Numbered from the stretch's first letter, positions 32,699-41,035 are shown. The stretch: DNA of 64,000 nucleotides from JAGNXB01 sp964471595 (GCA_964471595.1 CAYYGN010000016.1:1-64000); one strand, 5' to 3'. The notes: generated by a model from the letters alone, not told the origin. A program made the numbers and translations.

Positions 32699-33682
32699 TT
32701 AGGAAAAGTAATCCCGCATCCGCTCGAAGAATGTCCGCTCCCCTTTGCCCGGTGCCGGTTGGAAGTTGGGCTGGGTCCGGATGCGTTCCATGAGCTGGCG
32801 TTCTTCGTCTGTCAGCTTTTTGGGCGTCCATACATTGACATGGACGAGTTGGTCGCCACGACCATGGGCCTGGACATGCGGCAGACCTTTGTCCTTGAGG
32901 CGGAAAATTTTGCCGCTTTGGGTACCGGCAGGGATCTTGATCTTGACTTTTCCGTCAATGGTGGGTACTTCTGAAGTAGTGCCCAGCGCCGCATCGGCAA
33001 AGTTGATGTAGAGATCGTAGATGATGTTGTTGCCTTCCCGGTGCAATTCCTCATGGGCTTCCTCTTCGATGGTAATGAGGAGGTCGCCGGGAGGTCCTCC
33101 ACGCAATCCGGCATTTCCCTTGCCTCGCAGACTAAGCTGCATGCCGTCTTCCACGCCGGCGGGAATGTTGATTTCAATGGTTTCCTCNNNNNNNNNNNNN
33201 NNNNNNNNNNNNNNNNNNNNNNNNNNNNNNNNNNNNNNNNNNNNNNNNNNNNNNNNNNNNNNNNNNNNNNNNNNNNNNNNNNNNNNNAGCTTGACCCGCA
33301 GGTTGCTGCCTTTCTGCCCCTGTTGGCGCTGGCCCCGGCCTCCGCCGAAAAAGGACTCGAAAGGACTGCCCCCTTCACCGAAAATATCACCGAACTGGGC
33401 AAAGATGTCTTCCATGTTCATGCCGCCACCCTGGAAGCCGCCACCACCGCCCATCCCTTCCACACCGGCATGTCCGTAACGGTCATAGCGGGCCCTTTTG
33501 TCGGGATCGTTGAGCACCTCGTAGGCTTCGGCCGCTTCCTTGAATTTCTCCTCCGCTTCCTTGTTGCCGGGATTGCGGTCTGGATGGAATTGCATGGCTA
33601 CCTTGCGGTAGGCCTTTTTGAGGGTGGATTCATCCGCATCGCGGCTTACCCCCAATATTTCATAATAATCGCGTTTGGCCAT
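32699..33682 (-). CDS. dnaJ: Chaperone protein DnaJ, interrupted by an assembly gap
   Basis: Both ends are clear. The N-terminal J domain has the HPD motif (VAMQFHPDRNPG, about residue 35) and is followed by a Gly/Phe-rich linker (GMGGGGGFQGGGMNMEDIFA). The C-terminal substrate-binding domains (NIPAGVEDGMQLSLRGKGN, IKIPAGTQSGKIFRLKDKG) are intact. The central zinc-finger domain (four CxxCxGxG motifs) falls in the 100 unknown bases at 33188-33287. Comparison with E. coli DnaJ suggests about 85-90 residues (roughly 260 bases) are missing, so the gap size is a placeholder. It acts with DnaK and the upstream grpE product. Confidence 0.9.
   Translation of the reverse strand: MAKRDYYEILGVSRDADESTLKKAYRKVAMQFHPDRNPGNKEAEEKFKEAAEAYEVLNDPDKRARYDRYGHAGVEGMGGGGGFQGGGMNMEDIFAQFGDIFGEGGSPFESFFGGGRGQRQQGQKGSNLRVKXXXXXXXXXXXXXXXXXXXXXXXXXXXXXXXXXXEETIEINIPAGVEDGMQLSLRGKGNAGLRGGPPGDLLITIEEEAHEELHREGNNIIYDLYINFADAALGTTSEVPTIDGKVKIKIPAGTQSGKIFRLKDKGLPHVQAHGRGDQLVHVNVWTPKKLTDEERQLMERIRTQPNFQPAPGKGERTFFERMRDYFS
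33188..33287. other. Assembly gap of 100 N
   Basis: Exactly 100 unknown bases inside dnaJ, over the zinc-finger region. The round number suggests a standard unknown-length filler, not a measured distance. Confidence 0.99.
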
Positions 33683-33692
33683 TCGGTTTCGG

Positions 33693-34244
33693 TTAGGCGC
33701 CCACTACGACTTTGGCGTAGCGGATGATCTTGTCATGCAGACGGTATCCTTTTTCAACAGTGTCCAACACCTTGCCTTTCAGGTCGGGGGCCGGGGCCGG
33801 GATTTCGGTGATGGCCTCATGCAATTCGGGGTCAAAGGGCTGCCCGTTGGCTTCCATTTCCTCCAATCCCTTTTGGCGCAACAGCGCATGGAGTTTATGG
33901 TAAACCAGCAGAAGGCCTTCGATGACCGGATCTTCCGTCTTTTGCTGGTCCTCGGCAATTTTCCGGGCTCTGTCAAAATCGTCCAGCACAGGCAGCAAAG
34001 ATGACAGGATGTCCTGAGAGGCAGACCTCATCAGGTCAAGGCGTTCGCGAATCGTCCGCTTTTTGTAGTTGTCGAATTCGGCGAAAAGCCGCAGATACTT
34101 GTCCTTCAACTCCTGGACCTCATCGGCGGAGGCGGCACCGTCGGCCTGCTGTTCTTCGTTGGTTTCAAAGACATCGGTCGCCGCGCCTTCCGATTCGGGA
34201 GCTCCGGGATCGGTCAGTGGGTCCTTCTTTTCGTTCTCTTCCAT
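33693..34244 (-). CDS. grpE: Nucleotide exchange factor GrpE
   Basis: 183 residues from 34244 (MEENEKKDPLTDPGAPES), an acidic N-terminus followed by a long coiled coil (EVQELKDKYLRLFAEFDNYK, then KRTIRERLDLMR) and the C-terminal beta-domain (GQPFDPELHEAITEIP, KVLDTVEKGYRLHDKIIR). It releases ADP from DnaK. It lies 10 bases before dnaJ in the same operon. A 12-codon upstream extension is possible but not typical. No clear promoter box was found, and there is no visible CIRCE palindrome in the 35 bases before it. Confidence 0.93.
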   Translation of the reverse strand: MEENEKKDPLTDPGAPESEGAATDVFETNEEQQADGAASADEVQELKDKYLRLFAEFDNYKKRTIRERLDLMRSASQDILSSLLPVLDDFDRARKIAEDQQKTEDPVIEGLLLVYHKLHALLRQKGLEEMEANGQPFDPELHEAITEIPAPAPDLKGKVLDTVEKGYRLHDKIIRYAKVVVGA

Positions 34245-34315
34245 GGCAGGTAGGGCATGTTGGCGGATAATGGAGGGCACAAAACCTTTGCCACCCGGGT
34301 CAGGCCGCCATTTTG

Positions 34316-34831
34316 TCAGTTTTCGGCCAGGCGTTGCTCCAGCATCCGGTTGATGTCTTCCGCCGGAAGATTCACCCCGATAATAATTCCGTCCGGGTCG
34401 ACGAGATAGGTGGCGGGGATTTCCCGGACCCCAAAGCGGCGGGTCATCTCTCCGCTGAAATGCTGAAAATCGGCATAATGCCAGCTCCAGTCAAGACCAT
34501 CTGCCAGGCGCGCCCTCATCCAGGCCGTCGAATCCTTCTCCACGCCCACAGACAATATCGCCAGTCCCCGGTCCTTCCAGTCGCGGTACAGTGCGGCCAG
34601 TCGGGGATTTTCCTTTCGGCACGGGCCACACCAGCTGCCCCAGAAGTGCAGGAGGGTGTAGTGCCCTTCAAGATCCTCCCGGGACAAGGAAGAGCCATCT
34701 GCCAGCCGAATCGAAAAGTCGGGCAACCGCTCTCCCTGAATGAATCGGGGCTTCTGCCAGTAATGGCGGGCGGCCAGGAACAAAACCACCGCGGCGACCA
34801 GGAGGAGCAGATTTCGTTGATGACGGAACAT
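34316..34831 (-). CDS. TlpA-like thiol-disulfide oxidoreductase
   Basis: 171 residues from 34831, starting with a membrane anchor (LLLLVAAVVLFLAARHYW). The thioredoxin fold carries the redox motif in FWGSWCGPCRKENPRLAAL, a cis-Pro in IPATYLVDPDGIIIG and a TlpA/ResA-like C-terminus. It probably reduces disulfides in the periplasm, for example in cytochrome c maturation or in folding exported proteins. It is upstream of grpE on the same strand, with 71 bases between, and divergent from atpD. Confidence 0.88.
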   Translation of the reverse strand: MFRHQRNLLLLVAAVVLFLAARHYWQKPRFIQGERLPDFSIRLADGSSLSREDLEGHYTLLHFWGSWCGPCRKENPRLAALYRDWKDRGLAILSVGVEKDSTAWMRARLADGLDWSWHYADFQHFSGEMTRRFGVREIPATYLVDPDGIIIGVNLPAEDINRMLEQRLAEN

Positions 34832-34930
34832 GAGCGGCGAAGATCGTTCTTTCCCTATGTTGAGGTGGCAAGGGAACATTTTTCCGGGTAGAAAAGATCA
34901 ATTTCCGCACTTCTCTGGTTGCAAAAGGCG

Positions 34931-34938
34931 TATCTTTG
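34931..34938 (+). promoter_or_regulatory. -7 promoter box (TATCTTTG) for atpDC
   Basis: Matches TAnnTTTG and lies 48 bases before the atpD ATG. The region 20-24 bases upstream shows TTTC, a weak -33 match. Confidence 0.5.
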
Positions 34939-34986
34939 CACCGATTTTTGAAAAACCCCCCTATTCGGGACTTCCAACACCCCTGT

Positions 34987-36504
34987 ATGGCCAACGTAGG
35001 AACCATCAAACAGATCATCGGACCGGTTGTGGACGTGATGTTTACCGGTGAAGGCGCCAAGCTGCCTGAAATTTTCAATGCTTTGATTGTCAAACGGGAA
35101 TCCGGCGAGGAACTGGTCCTGGAGTGCCAGCAACATCTCGGCGAGGACAGTGTGCGGGCCGTAGCCATGGATGCCACAGACGGGTTGACCCGCGGGATGA
35201 CCGTGACGGACTCCGGTGCACCGATCATGATGCCTACGGGTGCTGCCATCCGGGGCCGCCTTTTCAATGTCGTGGGAGACCCGATTGACGGTCTGCCTCC
35301 TGTAGATAAGTCGGTCAATGCTTATCCGATCCACCGCAAACCCCCGGCCTACGAACAACTCTCCACGGAGACAGAAGTGTTGTACACGGGGATCAAAGTC
35401 ATCGATCTGATCGAGCCCTACCAGAAAGGGGGGAAAATCGGTCTCTTCGGCGGCGCCGGTGTCGGCAAGACGGTCTTGATTCAGGAGTTGATCAACAACA
35501 TTGCCAAGGGCTATGAGGGAATTTCCGTATTCGCCGGCGTGGGCGAACGGACACGGGAAGGAAACGACCTGCTCCGTGAGATGCTCGAAGCGGGCATCAT
35601 CAACTACGGAGAGGCGTTCATGCACAGTATGGAAGAAGGCGGATGGGACCTCAGCAAGGTGAGTGCCGCCGATTTGGAGCAGTCCAAAGCCACCTTTGTC
35701 TTCGGACAAATGAATGAACCCCCCGGCGCCCGTGCACGGGTGGCCCTGTCGGGACTGACCACCGCAGAATACTATCGCGACGGAGATCTTAACGATCCGC
35801 AAGGAGGCCGCGACATTCTTTTCTTTATCGACAACATCTTCCGATTTACGCAGGCCGGGTCGGAAGTTTCCGCCCTCCTGGGCCGGATGCCTTCCGCCGT
35901 AGGTTACCAGCCCACCCTGGCCACCGAAATGGGCCTGATGCAGGAGCGCATCACCTCCACCAAACGCGGATCCATTACCTCCGTGCAGGCGGTCTATGTA
36001 CCGGCGGATGACCTGACCGACCCCGCTCCGGCCACCACATTCGCCCACCTCGATGCCACCACGGTGTTGAGCCGGAAAATTGCCTCCCTCGGTATCTATC
36101 CGGCCGTGGATCCGCTCGACTCGACCTCGCGGATCATGGACCCCAACATCATCGGCCAGGAACATTACAATACCGCCCAGCGGGTGCGGAATATCCTCCA
36201 GCGCTACAACGAGCTGCAGGACATCATCGCCATCCTGGGCATGGAGGAGCTCTCCGAAGAAGACAAGCAGGTGGTGCACCGCGCCCGCCGGGTACAGCGA
36301 TTCCTCTCCCAGCCCTTCCATGTCGCTGAGGCCTTTACCGGTCTGAAAGGGGTGCTTGTCCCGATCGAAGAAACCATCCGCGGGTTCAACATGATCATGG
36401 ACGGCGAGGTCGATGAATATCCGGAAGCGGCCTTCAACCTGGTCGGAACGATCGACGAGGCCATCGAGAAAGGGAAGAAACTACTGGCAGAAGCCAAAGG
36501 CTGA
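34987..36504 (+). CDS. atpD: F1 ATP synthase subunit beta
   Basis: 505 residues from 34987 (MANVGTIKQIIGPVVDVMF). An upstream 17-codon extension lacks conservation. Walker A is GGAGVGKT (155-162); GERTREGNDL, the catalytic Glu region and ALSGLTTAEYYRD follow, with the DELSEED-type loop seen here as EELSEED. It carries the catalytic nucleotide sites of the cytoplasmic F1 head. In Bacteroidota, atpD-atpC are commonly separated from the other atp genes, as here. It overlaps atpC by one base (TGATG). Confidence 0.97.
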   Translation: MANVGTIKQIIGPVVDVMFTGEGAKLPEIFNALIVKRESGEELVLECQQHLGEDSVRAVAMDATDGLTRGMTVTDSGAPIMMPTGAAIRGRLFNVVGDPIDGLPPVDKSVNAYPIHRKPPAYEQLSTETEVLYTGIKVIDLIEPYQKGGKIGLFGGAGVGKTVLIQELINNIAKGYEGISVFAGVGERTREGNDLLREMLEAGIINYGEAFMHSMEEGGWDLSKVSAADLEQSKATFVFGQMNEPPGARARVALSGLTTAEYYRDGDLNDPQGGRDILFFIDNIFRFTQAGSEVSALLGRMPSAVGYQPTLATEMGLMQERITSTKRGSITSVQAVYVPADDLTDPAPATTFAHLDATTVLSRKIASLGIYPAVDPLDSTSRIMDPNIIGQEHYNTAQRVRNILQRYNELQDIIAILGMEELSEEDKQVVHRARRVQRFLSQPFHVAEAFTGLKGVLVPIEETIRGFNMIMDGEVDEYPEAAFNLVGTIDEAIEKGKKLLAEAKG

Positions 36505-36755
36505 TGATGAATATCCAGGTCCTGACCCCCAAGGGAAAAGTGTTTGAAGGTACGGCTACAGCCGTACAGGTACCCGGCAGTGCCGGTCTCTTCGAAGTGT
36601 TGGAAAACCACGCACCCATCGTCTCCAGCCTGGAAGCGGGCAAAGTCCGCATTACCCTCAGTGATGGCACCCGCAAGGAAATGGCCATTCAGGGGGGATT
36701 TGTCGAGGTGTTGCGCAATGAAGTAGCCCTGCTCGTCACCTTGGCCGAGGCCTGA
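36504..36755 (+). CDS. atpC: F1 ATP synthase subunit epsilon (short form)
   Basis: 83 residues, beginning with tandem ATGs at 36504 and 36507. The beta-sandwich domain is complete (IQVLTPKGKVFEGTATAVQV, GLFEVLENHAPIVSSLEAG, GGFVEVLRNEVALLVTLAE). The C-terminal two-helix domain, present in the 130-140 residue epsilon of E. coli and responsible for inhibiting ATP hydrolysis, is absent. Short epsilon subunits are usual in Bacteroidota. The enzyme would lack the epsilon-CTD brake. An inverted repeat at 36759-36823 follows directly. Confidence 0.93.
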   Translation: MMNIQVLTPKGKVFEGTATAVQVPGSAGLFEVLENHAPIVSSLEAGKVRITLSDGTRKEMAIQGGFVEVLRNEVALLVTLAEA

Positions 36756-36758
36756 TCC

Positions 36759-36823
36759 AAAGCTTTCACCCGGAGGCCGGACCTTGCCCACTTGATCGGC
36801 CGTTTGCCCTCTTTGAAAGCTTT
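36759..36823. terminator. Inverted repeat between atpC and paaG
   Basis: AAAGCTTTCA (36759-36768) and TGAAAGCTTT (36814-36823) are perfect 10-bp complements around a 45-base loop holding GGCC/GGCC pairs. It fills the gap between two convergent genes and could terminate both, but the loop is long and no strong U-run is present. Confidence 0.4.
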
Positions 36824-36831
36824 ACCCCCGT

Positions 36832-37608
36832 TTATCGCCCCACAAAGACGGGCTTCCGTTTTTCCAGGAACGCACGGACGCCCTCCTCGTAGTCATGGGT
36901 CCTTCCGGCCATGGTCTGCAGCCGGTCTTCCATTTCGAGCTGACTGTCCAGATCGTGATAGAGGGCCCGGTTGAGGGCCTGTTTGGTATAGGCCAGTCCA
37001 CGGGTAGGCATGGCGGCCAATTGACGGGCTAGTTGGGCAACACTTTCCTTGAATTGATCATCCGGGAAGACCTGGTAGATCATCCCCAGACGTTCGGCTT
37101 CCCCGGCGCTGACTTTCTCGCCGGTCATCATCAGAGCGGATGCCTTCTGGAATCCGATCAGGCGGGGCAGGAAAAAGGTACCACCGCTGTCGGGGATCAG
37201 CCCGATTTTGCTGAAGGCCTGAATGAAGGAAGCTGATGAAGCGGCCACAACGATATCGCAAGCCAGGGCGATATTGGCACCTGCACCGGCTGCCACGCCG
37301 TTGACGGCGGCCACCACGGGTTTTTCCAATGCCCTGATACGGCGTACAATGGGATTGTAGTGCTCCTGCAAAATGGTGGGCAAAGAAGGGCCGTCAGGGT
37401 CCGTCACCTCTTGCAGGTCCTGACCGGCACAAAATGCTTTGCCTTCACCCGTAAGCACCACGCAGCGCACTTCGGGATTTTCATTGCAGGTATCCAGTTC
37501 CCGCTGCAACTCCAGGGCCATGCTGCGGTTGAAACTGTTGAACACCGAAGGCCGGTTGAGGGTGAGATACGCGACGCGGTCCTCCAGGTGGAACATGAGA
37601 GTGGACAT
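36832..37608 (-). CDS. paaG: Enoyl-CoA hydratase/isomerase, probable PaaG
   Basis: 258 residues from 37608 (MSTLMFHLEDRVAYLTLNRP). Crotonase fold, with oxyanion-hole segments AFCAGQDLQEV and AAGAGANIALACDIVVA. FSKIGLIPDSGGTFFLPRL carries the Asp typical of isomerase-type members. PaaG isomerises ring-1,2-epoxyphenylacetyl-CoA to the oxepin form. It is the last of five genes on the minus strand, 135 bases after paaD, the widest spacing in the cluster. A fatty-acid enoyl-CoA hydratase is the alternative, but context favours PaaG. Confidence 0.88.
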   Translation of the reverse strand: MSTLMFHLEDRVAYLTLNRPSVFNSFNRSMALELQRELDTCNENPEVRCVVLTGEGKAFCAGQDLQEVTDPDGPSLPTILQEHYNPIVRRIRALEKPVVAAVNGVAAGAGANIALACDIVVAASSASFIQAFSKIGLIPDSGGTFFLPRLIGFQKASALMMTGEKVSAGEAERLGMIYQVFPDDQFKESVAQLARQLAAMPTRGLAYTKQALNRALYHDLDSQLEMEDRLQTMAGRTHDYEEGVRAFLEKRKPVFVGR

Positions 37609-37743
37609 GGCCAGAGATTTTGCCTGCCAAGATACAACCGGAGAGTGGTCACCGGGGGCAAAATCCCGGTGTCCAGGTCGGGAGAAGGCGCGCGGAACAG
37701 ACAAAACGCGCCGGAATCATTCAAGGATCGGTATCCTGCGGAG

Positions 37744-38211
37744 TTAATGACATTTGAAATAATCAAAAGGCTCCTTGCAGTCCTGGCATTGCCACAGGGC
37801 TTTACAGGCCGTCGATCCGAAGGCGGACAATTCCCGGGTGTTTCTGCTTTGACATCGGGGACAAGGGGGATGTTGATCCCGGGGCTGAGGAGGAGCGATT
37901 CCGTAGCGCTCGAGCTTTTCCCGGCCGGCCGATGTCATCCAGTCGGTTGTCCAGGCCGGATGCAGGATCGTGCGAATAACGGGATCCGGGATGCCGGCCT
38001 CGACAAGTACCGCACGAATTTCCGTTTCGATGAGGCGCATGGCCGGACATCCGCTGTAGGTGGGTGTGATGGTGACGGTGACGGAGCCGTCTTTTTCCAC
38101 GCTGACATCGCGGACGATACCGAGATCGAGCACCGTCAACACCGGGATTTCGGGGTCGCACACCCTGGAGAGGATCTGCAGGATTTCATCGCGGGAACGG
38201 GTGGCCGTCAT
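37744..38211 (-). CDS. paaD: Phenylacetyl-CoA epoxidase accessory protein PaaD (PaaJ)
   Basis: 155 residues from 38211 (MTATRSRDEILQILSRVCDP). The N-terminal MIP18/DUF59-like domain includes DPEIPVLTVLDLGIVRDV and TPTYSGCPAMRLIE, and the C-terminal zinc ribbon is CPRCQSRNTRELSAFGS followed by CQDCKEPFDYFKCH. It is thought to help assemble the Fe-S or di-iron centres of the PaaABCE monooxygenase. The long in-frame 5' extension (92 codons) overlaps paaC and is rejected. Gap to paaC is 14 bases. Confidence 0.93.
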   Translation of the reverse strand: MTATRSRDEILQILSRVCDPEIPVLTVLDLGIVRDVSVEKDGSVTVTITPTYSGCPAMRLIETEIRAVLVEAGIPDPVIRTILHPAWTTDWMTSAGREKLERYGIAPPQPRDQHPPCPRCQSRNTRELSAFGSTACKALWQCQDCKEPFDYFKCH

Positions 38212-38225
38212 GGGGAATGGGTCGG

Positions 38226-38987
38226 TTACCAGACCTGGCCGGGATACGCGCGCTGCATGTATTGCAGTTCGGCCAGCAAATGTCCGAGGTGTTCGGTGTG
38301 AATCCCGGTCTTGCCGCCCTGCTGGATGACCGGGGTTTGGGGAATCGCCAGTCCGGCTTCGGAAAGTGTGGCATGGATGGCGTGTTGCCATTCGGGCCTG
38401 AGGACATCCGGGTCGGGGATGATGTCCGACCGGATCAAAGCCTGCTCCCAATCCGAGGGGAGGAGCAGTTCTTCGCGGTATATCCACAGGTCATCCAGCG
38501 CTTGTGTCATGCGCCGGTGGCTTTCCTCCGTTCCGTCTCCCAGGCGGATCACCCATTCGCGGCTCCACCGGTAGTGGTAGGACACTTCTTTGACTGCTTT
38601 GGCCGCAATCTCCCCGAGCCCGGATTCGGGACTGTCGCACAAACGGTGCAGGAACGGCAGGTGCCAGGCGTCAAACAGAAACTGGCGCAGGACCGTGTGG
38701 GCAAAATCGCCGTTGGGCTGCTCGACCAACAGTACGTTGGTATAAGCCCGTTCGGGTCGGAGGTAGGCGATATCGTCCTCCGTCAGGCTTGAGGGGTGCA
38801 TCTCTGCCGCCAATTGGTAATACAATCGGGCCTGGCCGATAAGGTCGAGGGCAATATTCGTCATGGCGATGTCCTGTTCCAACACCGGGCCGTGACCGCA
38901 CCATTCACTGAGCCGGTGACCCAAAATGAGGCCATTGTCACCCATGTATCGGGCAAAAAGGAACAAGGGGGTATCGGGTGCGGACAT
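38226..38987 (-). CDS. paaC: Phenylacetyl-CoA epoxidase structural subunit PaaC
   Basis: 253 residues from the ATG at 38987 (MSAPDTPLFLFARYMGDNGL). A GTG at 39014 overlapping paaB by 4 bases is the alternative start. All-helical ferritin-like subunit with GHRLSEWCGHGPVLEQDIAM and SYHYRWSREWVIRLGDGTE. It forms the PaaAC heterodimer, where PaaA holds the di-iron site and PaaC is structural. The paaA-B-C-D order is the usual bacterial one. Confidence 0.93.
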   Translation of the reverse strand: MSAPDTPLFLFARYMGDNGLILGHRLSEWCGHGPVLEQDIAMTNIALDLIGQARLYYQLAAEMHPSSLTEDDIAYLRPERAYTNVLLVEQPNGDFAHTVLRQFLFDAWHLPFLHRLCDSPESGLGEIAAKAVKEVSYHYRWSREWVIRLGDGTEESHRRMTQALDDLWIYREELLLPSDWEQALIRSDIIPDPDVLRPEWQHAIHATLSEAGLAIPQTPVIQQGGKTGIHTEHLGHLLAELQYMQRAYPGQVW

Positions 38988-39010
38988 CTCGGAGGATTTG
39001 AAGAGCGGTA

Positions 39011-39292
39011 TCACATATGACCGACCTCGTCGGGGATATCGTAAAAGGTAGGATGGCGATACACTTTGCTGCGTGCGGACTCGAACATGGTATCCTGTTC
39101 TTCCGGGTCGGAAGCGTGGATATGCCGGGACTCCACCACCCAGATGCTGACCCCTTCATTCCGACGGGTATAGACATCGCGGGCGTTTTCGATGGCCATC
39201 TGCCAGTCGGCGGCATGCAGGCTGCCGACATGCTTGTGATCGAGACCGTTGCGGGAGCGGATGAATACCTCCCAGAGGGGCCAATCATTCAT
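39011..39292 (-). CDS. paaB: Phenylacetyl-CoA epoxidase subunit PaaB
   Basis: 93 residues, standard length. WPLWEVFIRSRNGLDHKHVG at the N-terminus and YTRRNEGVSIWVVESRHIHA are family hallmarks. PaaB bridges PaaAC heterodimers in the multicomponent epoxidase. It starts 14 bases after paaA. Nothing unusual. Confidence 0.95.
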   Translation of the reverse strand: MNDWPLWEVFIRSRNGLDHKHVGSLHAADWQMAIENARDVYTRRNEGVSIWVVESRHIHASDPEEQDTMFESARSKVYRHPTFYDIPDEVGHM

Positions 39293-39306
39293 GGTGATAT
39301 GCGGTT

Positions 39307-40254
39307 TTATGCCACATCGCGGCGGTGGCGTTGTTTTTCGGCATGGGCCATGGCGGCCTCACGGACCCAGGCGCCTTCTTCATGGGCGCGAATCCGGTCT
39401 TTGAGCCTTTGGCGGTTGCAGATGCCATTGCCTTTGACGACCTGCCAGAATTCTTCCCAGTCGATTTCGCCAAATTCCCAATGCCCGGTGGATTCATTCC
39501 ACTTGAGATCGGGATCGGGGATGGTGAGGCCGAGATAACGGGCCTGGGGAACAGTGGCATCCACAAAGGCCTGGCGAAGCTCGTCATTGGATTTGCGCTT
39601 GATCTTCCAGGACATGGACTGCTCGGAGTGGGTGCTTTCGCTGTCGTGAGGGCCGAACATCATCAGGGAGGGCCACCACCAGCGGTTGAGACTGTCCTGG
39701 GCCATGGCTTTTTGTTCGTCGCTGCCGCGGCAAAGGGTGAGTAGGATCTCGTACCCCTGGCGCTGATGGAAGCTCTCCTCTTTGCAGATGCGGATCATGG
39801 CGCGGGAGTAAGGGCCGTAGGAGGTCCGCTGGAGCATGACCTGGTTCATGATGGCCGCGCCGTCCACCAGCCAGCCGATCGCTCCGATGTCGGCCCAACT
39901 GAGGGCGGGGTAGTTGAAAATACTGGAGTATTTGGCCTTTCCGCAAAGGAGTTCATCAATGAGCTCCTCCCTCGATACGCCCAGGGTTTCTGCGGCGGCA
40001 TACAGGTAGAGGCCATGGCCGCCCTCGTCCTGCACTTTGGCCAGCAAGGCGGCTTTGCGCCGCAGGGATGGCGCCCTCGTGATCCAGTTGCCTTCCGGCA
40101 ACATGCCGACCACCTCCGAATGGGCGTGCTGCGAGATCTGTCGGATCAACGTCTTGCGGAAACCATCGGGCATCCAGTCCTTGGGTTCGATCTTGACTTC
40201 CGCTTCGATCTTTTCATCAAATCGCTTCTGCAGGTCCACCAGGGTCATGGCCAT
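39307..40254 (-). CDS. paaA: Phenylacetyl-CoA epoxidase catalytic subunit PaaA
   Basis: 315 residues from 40254 (MAMTLVDLQKRFDEKIEAEV); Met at 40248 is also possible. Ferritin-like catalytic subunit: DEGGHGLYLYAAAETLG and EESFHQRQGYEILLTLCRG contain the ExxH pairs for the di-iron centre. It epoxidises the ring of phenylacetyl-CoA with O2. A long 5' in-frame extension is rejected because the promoter and operator lie inside it. The reductase paaE, the ligase paaK and the ring-opening paaZ are not in the window. Confidence 0.95.
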   Translation of the reverse strand: MAMTLVDLQKRFDEKIEAEVKIEPKDWMPDGFRKTLIRQISQHAHSEVVGMLPEGNWITRAPSLRRKAALLAKVQDEGGHGLYLYAAAETLGVSREELIDELLCGKAKYSSIFNYPALSWADIGAIGWLVDGAAIMNQVMLQRTSYGPYSRAMIRICKEESFHQRQGYEILLTLCRGSDEQKAMAQDSLNRWWWPSLMMFGPHDSESTHSEQSMSWKIKRKSNDELRQAFVDATVPQARYLGLTIPDPDLKWNESTGHWEFGEIDWEEFWQVVKGNGICNRQRLKDRIRAHEEGAWVREAAMAHAEKQRHRRDVA

Positions 40255-40273
40255 TTTATTTGCTTCGAATGTA

Positions 40274-40312
40274 CAAAGATAACGAAACTTGAAAAAACGA
40301 ACAAACGTTCGT
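40274..40312 (-). promoter_or_regulatory. paa promoter with PaaR-like operator over the -33 box
   Basis: On the minus strand TTTG (40302-40305), a 20-base spacer and TATCTTTG (40274-40281) make a full Bacteroidota promoter 19 bases before paaA. The -33 box lies within ACGAAC-AAAC-GTTCGT (40297-40312), an inverted repeat that matches the published TetR-type PaaR consensus CNAACGNNCGTTNG at 9 of 10 fixed positions (40298-40311). A repressor bound there would block polymerase. The regulator gene itself is not in the window. Confidence 0.7.
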
Positions 40313-40324
40313 AAGGCGTTGGCT

Positions 40325-40969
40325 TTAGCGTCGGACGAAGGGGTTGGTCCTCGCTTCCCGGCCCACAGTGGTCTCTTCTCCGTGTCCCGGCCAAACGGTC
40401 GTTTCGTCAGGCAGGGTGTAAATCTCCCGGCGAATGCTGACGAGCAGGGTGTCCCAATCCCCTCCCGGCAGGTCTGTCCGGCCGATACTGCCCTCGAACA
40501 ATACATCCCCTCCGATCAGGAAACCTTCTTCCGCACAATAAAAGCAGAGGTGTCCGGGACTGTGACCCGGTGCCAGGATGCATTTGAGGCGGGTAGCTCC
40601 GATCCGTATTTCCTGACCTTCGACCAGTGCCGGACCGGGAGGAGGGACCTCTCTCCGGAGGGGAATGCCGTACATCCCGGCCACCATGGGTGTCGATTGG
40701 ACAGCGGGATATTCGTCGGGGTGGATTTCAGCCTCCAGACCCCATATCTCCCGGACAAATCCGTTGCCCAGGACGTGATCGATATGGCCGTGTGTATTGA
40801 GCAACCGGACAGGCCGCCAACCGCCCCCTACAATCATCTCCCGCAACAGGTTTTCCTCCTCCGTCGAATAGCATCCCGGATCAATGATGGCACATTCGCC
40901 CCCCTCATCGACCACCAGGTAGGTATTTTCGGCAAACGGATTAAATGTCAGGCGGACAACTTGAGCCAT
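40325..40969 (-). CDS. Metallo-beta-lactamase-fold hydrolase (glyoxalase II-like)
   Basis: 214 residues. Zinc ligands: THGHIDHVLG (HxHxDH), the His in LAPGHSPGHLCFY, Asp in FLIGGDVLFEGSIGRTDL and the last His in WPGHGEETTVG. The RTDLPGGD segment is typical of the small YcbL/GloB-like group that hydrolyses glutathione or other thioesters; true glyoxalase II has a further C-terminal domain, which is missing. It sits upstream of the paa promoter on the same strand with 70 bases between. A connection to the pathway is not evident. Confidence 0.85.
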   Translation of the reverse strand: MAQVVRLTFNPFAENTYLVVDEGGECAIIDPGCYSTEEENLLREMIVGGGWRPVRLLNTHGHIDHVLGNGFVREIWGLEAEIHPDEYPAVQSTPMVAGMYGIPLRREVPPPGPALVEGQEIRIGATRLKCILAPGHSPGHLCFYCAEEGFLIGGDVLFEGSIGRTDLPGGDWDTLLVSIRREIYTLPDETTVWPGHGEETTVGREARTNPFVRR

Positions 40970-41035
40970 GGTTCGTCGTTTTGTTGGGGAAACGGTACAA
41001 AGAACATAAATTGCCTTCTTAATACCACCCGATTC

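Noticed and set aside
40289..41035. Upstream extension of the Omp85-like protein to 1407 codons
   Set aside because: The extra 249 codons lie opposite the MBL-fold gene and the paa operator. The GTG at 41036 gives a proper signal peptide.
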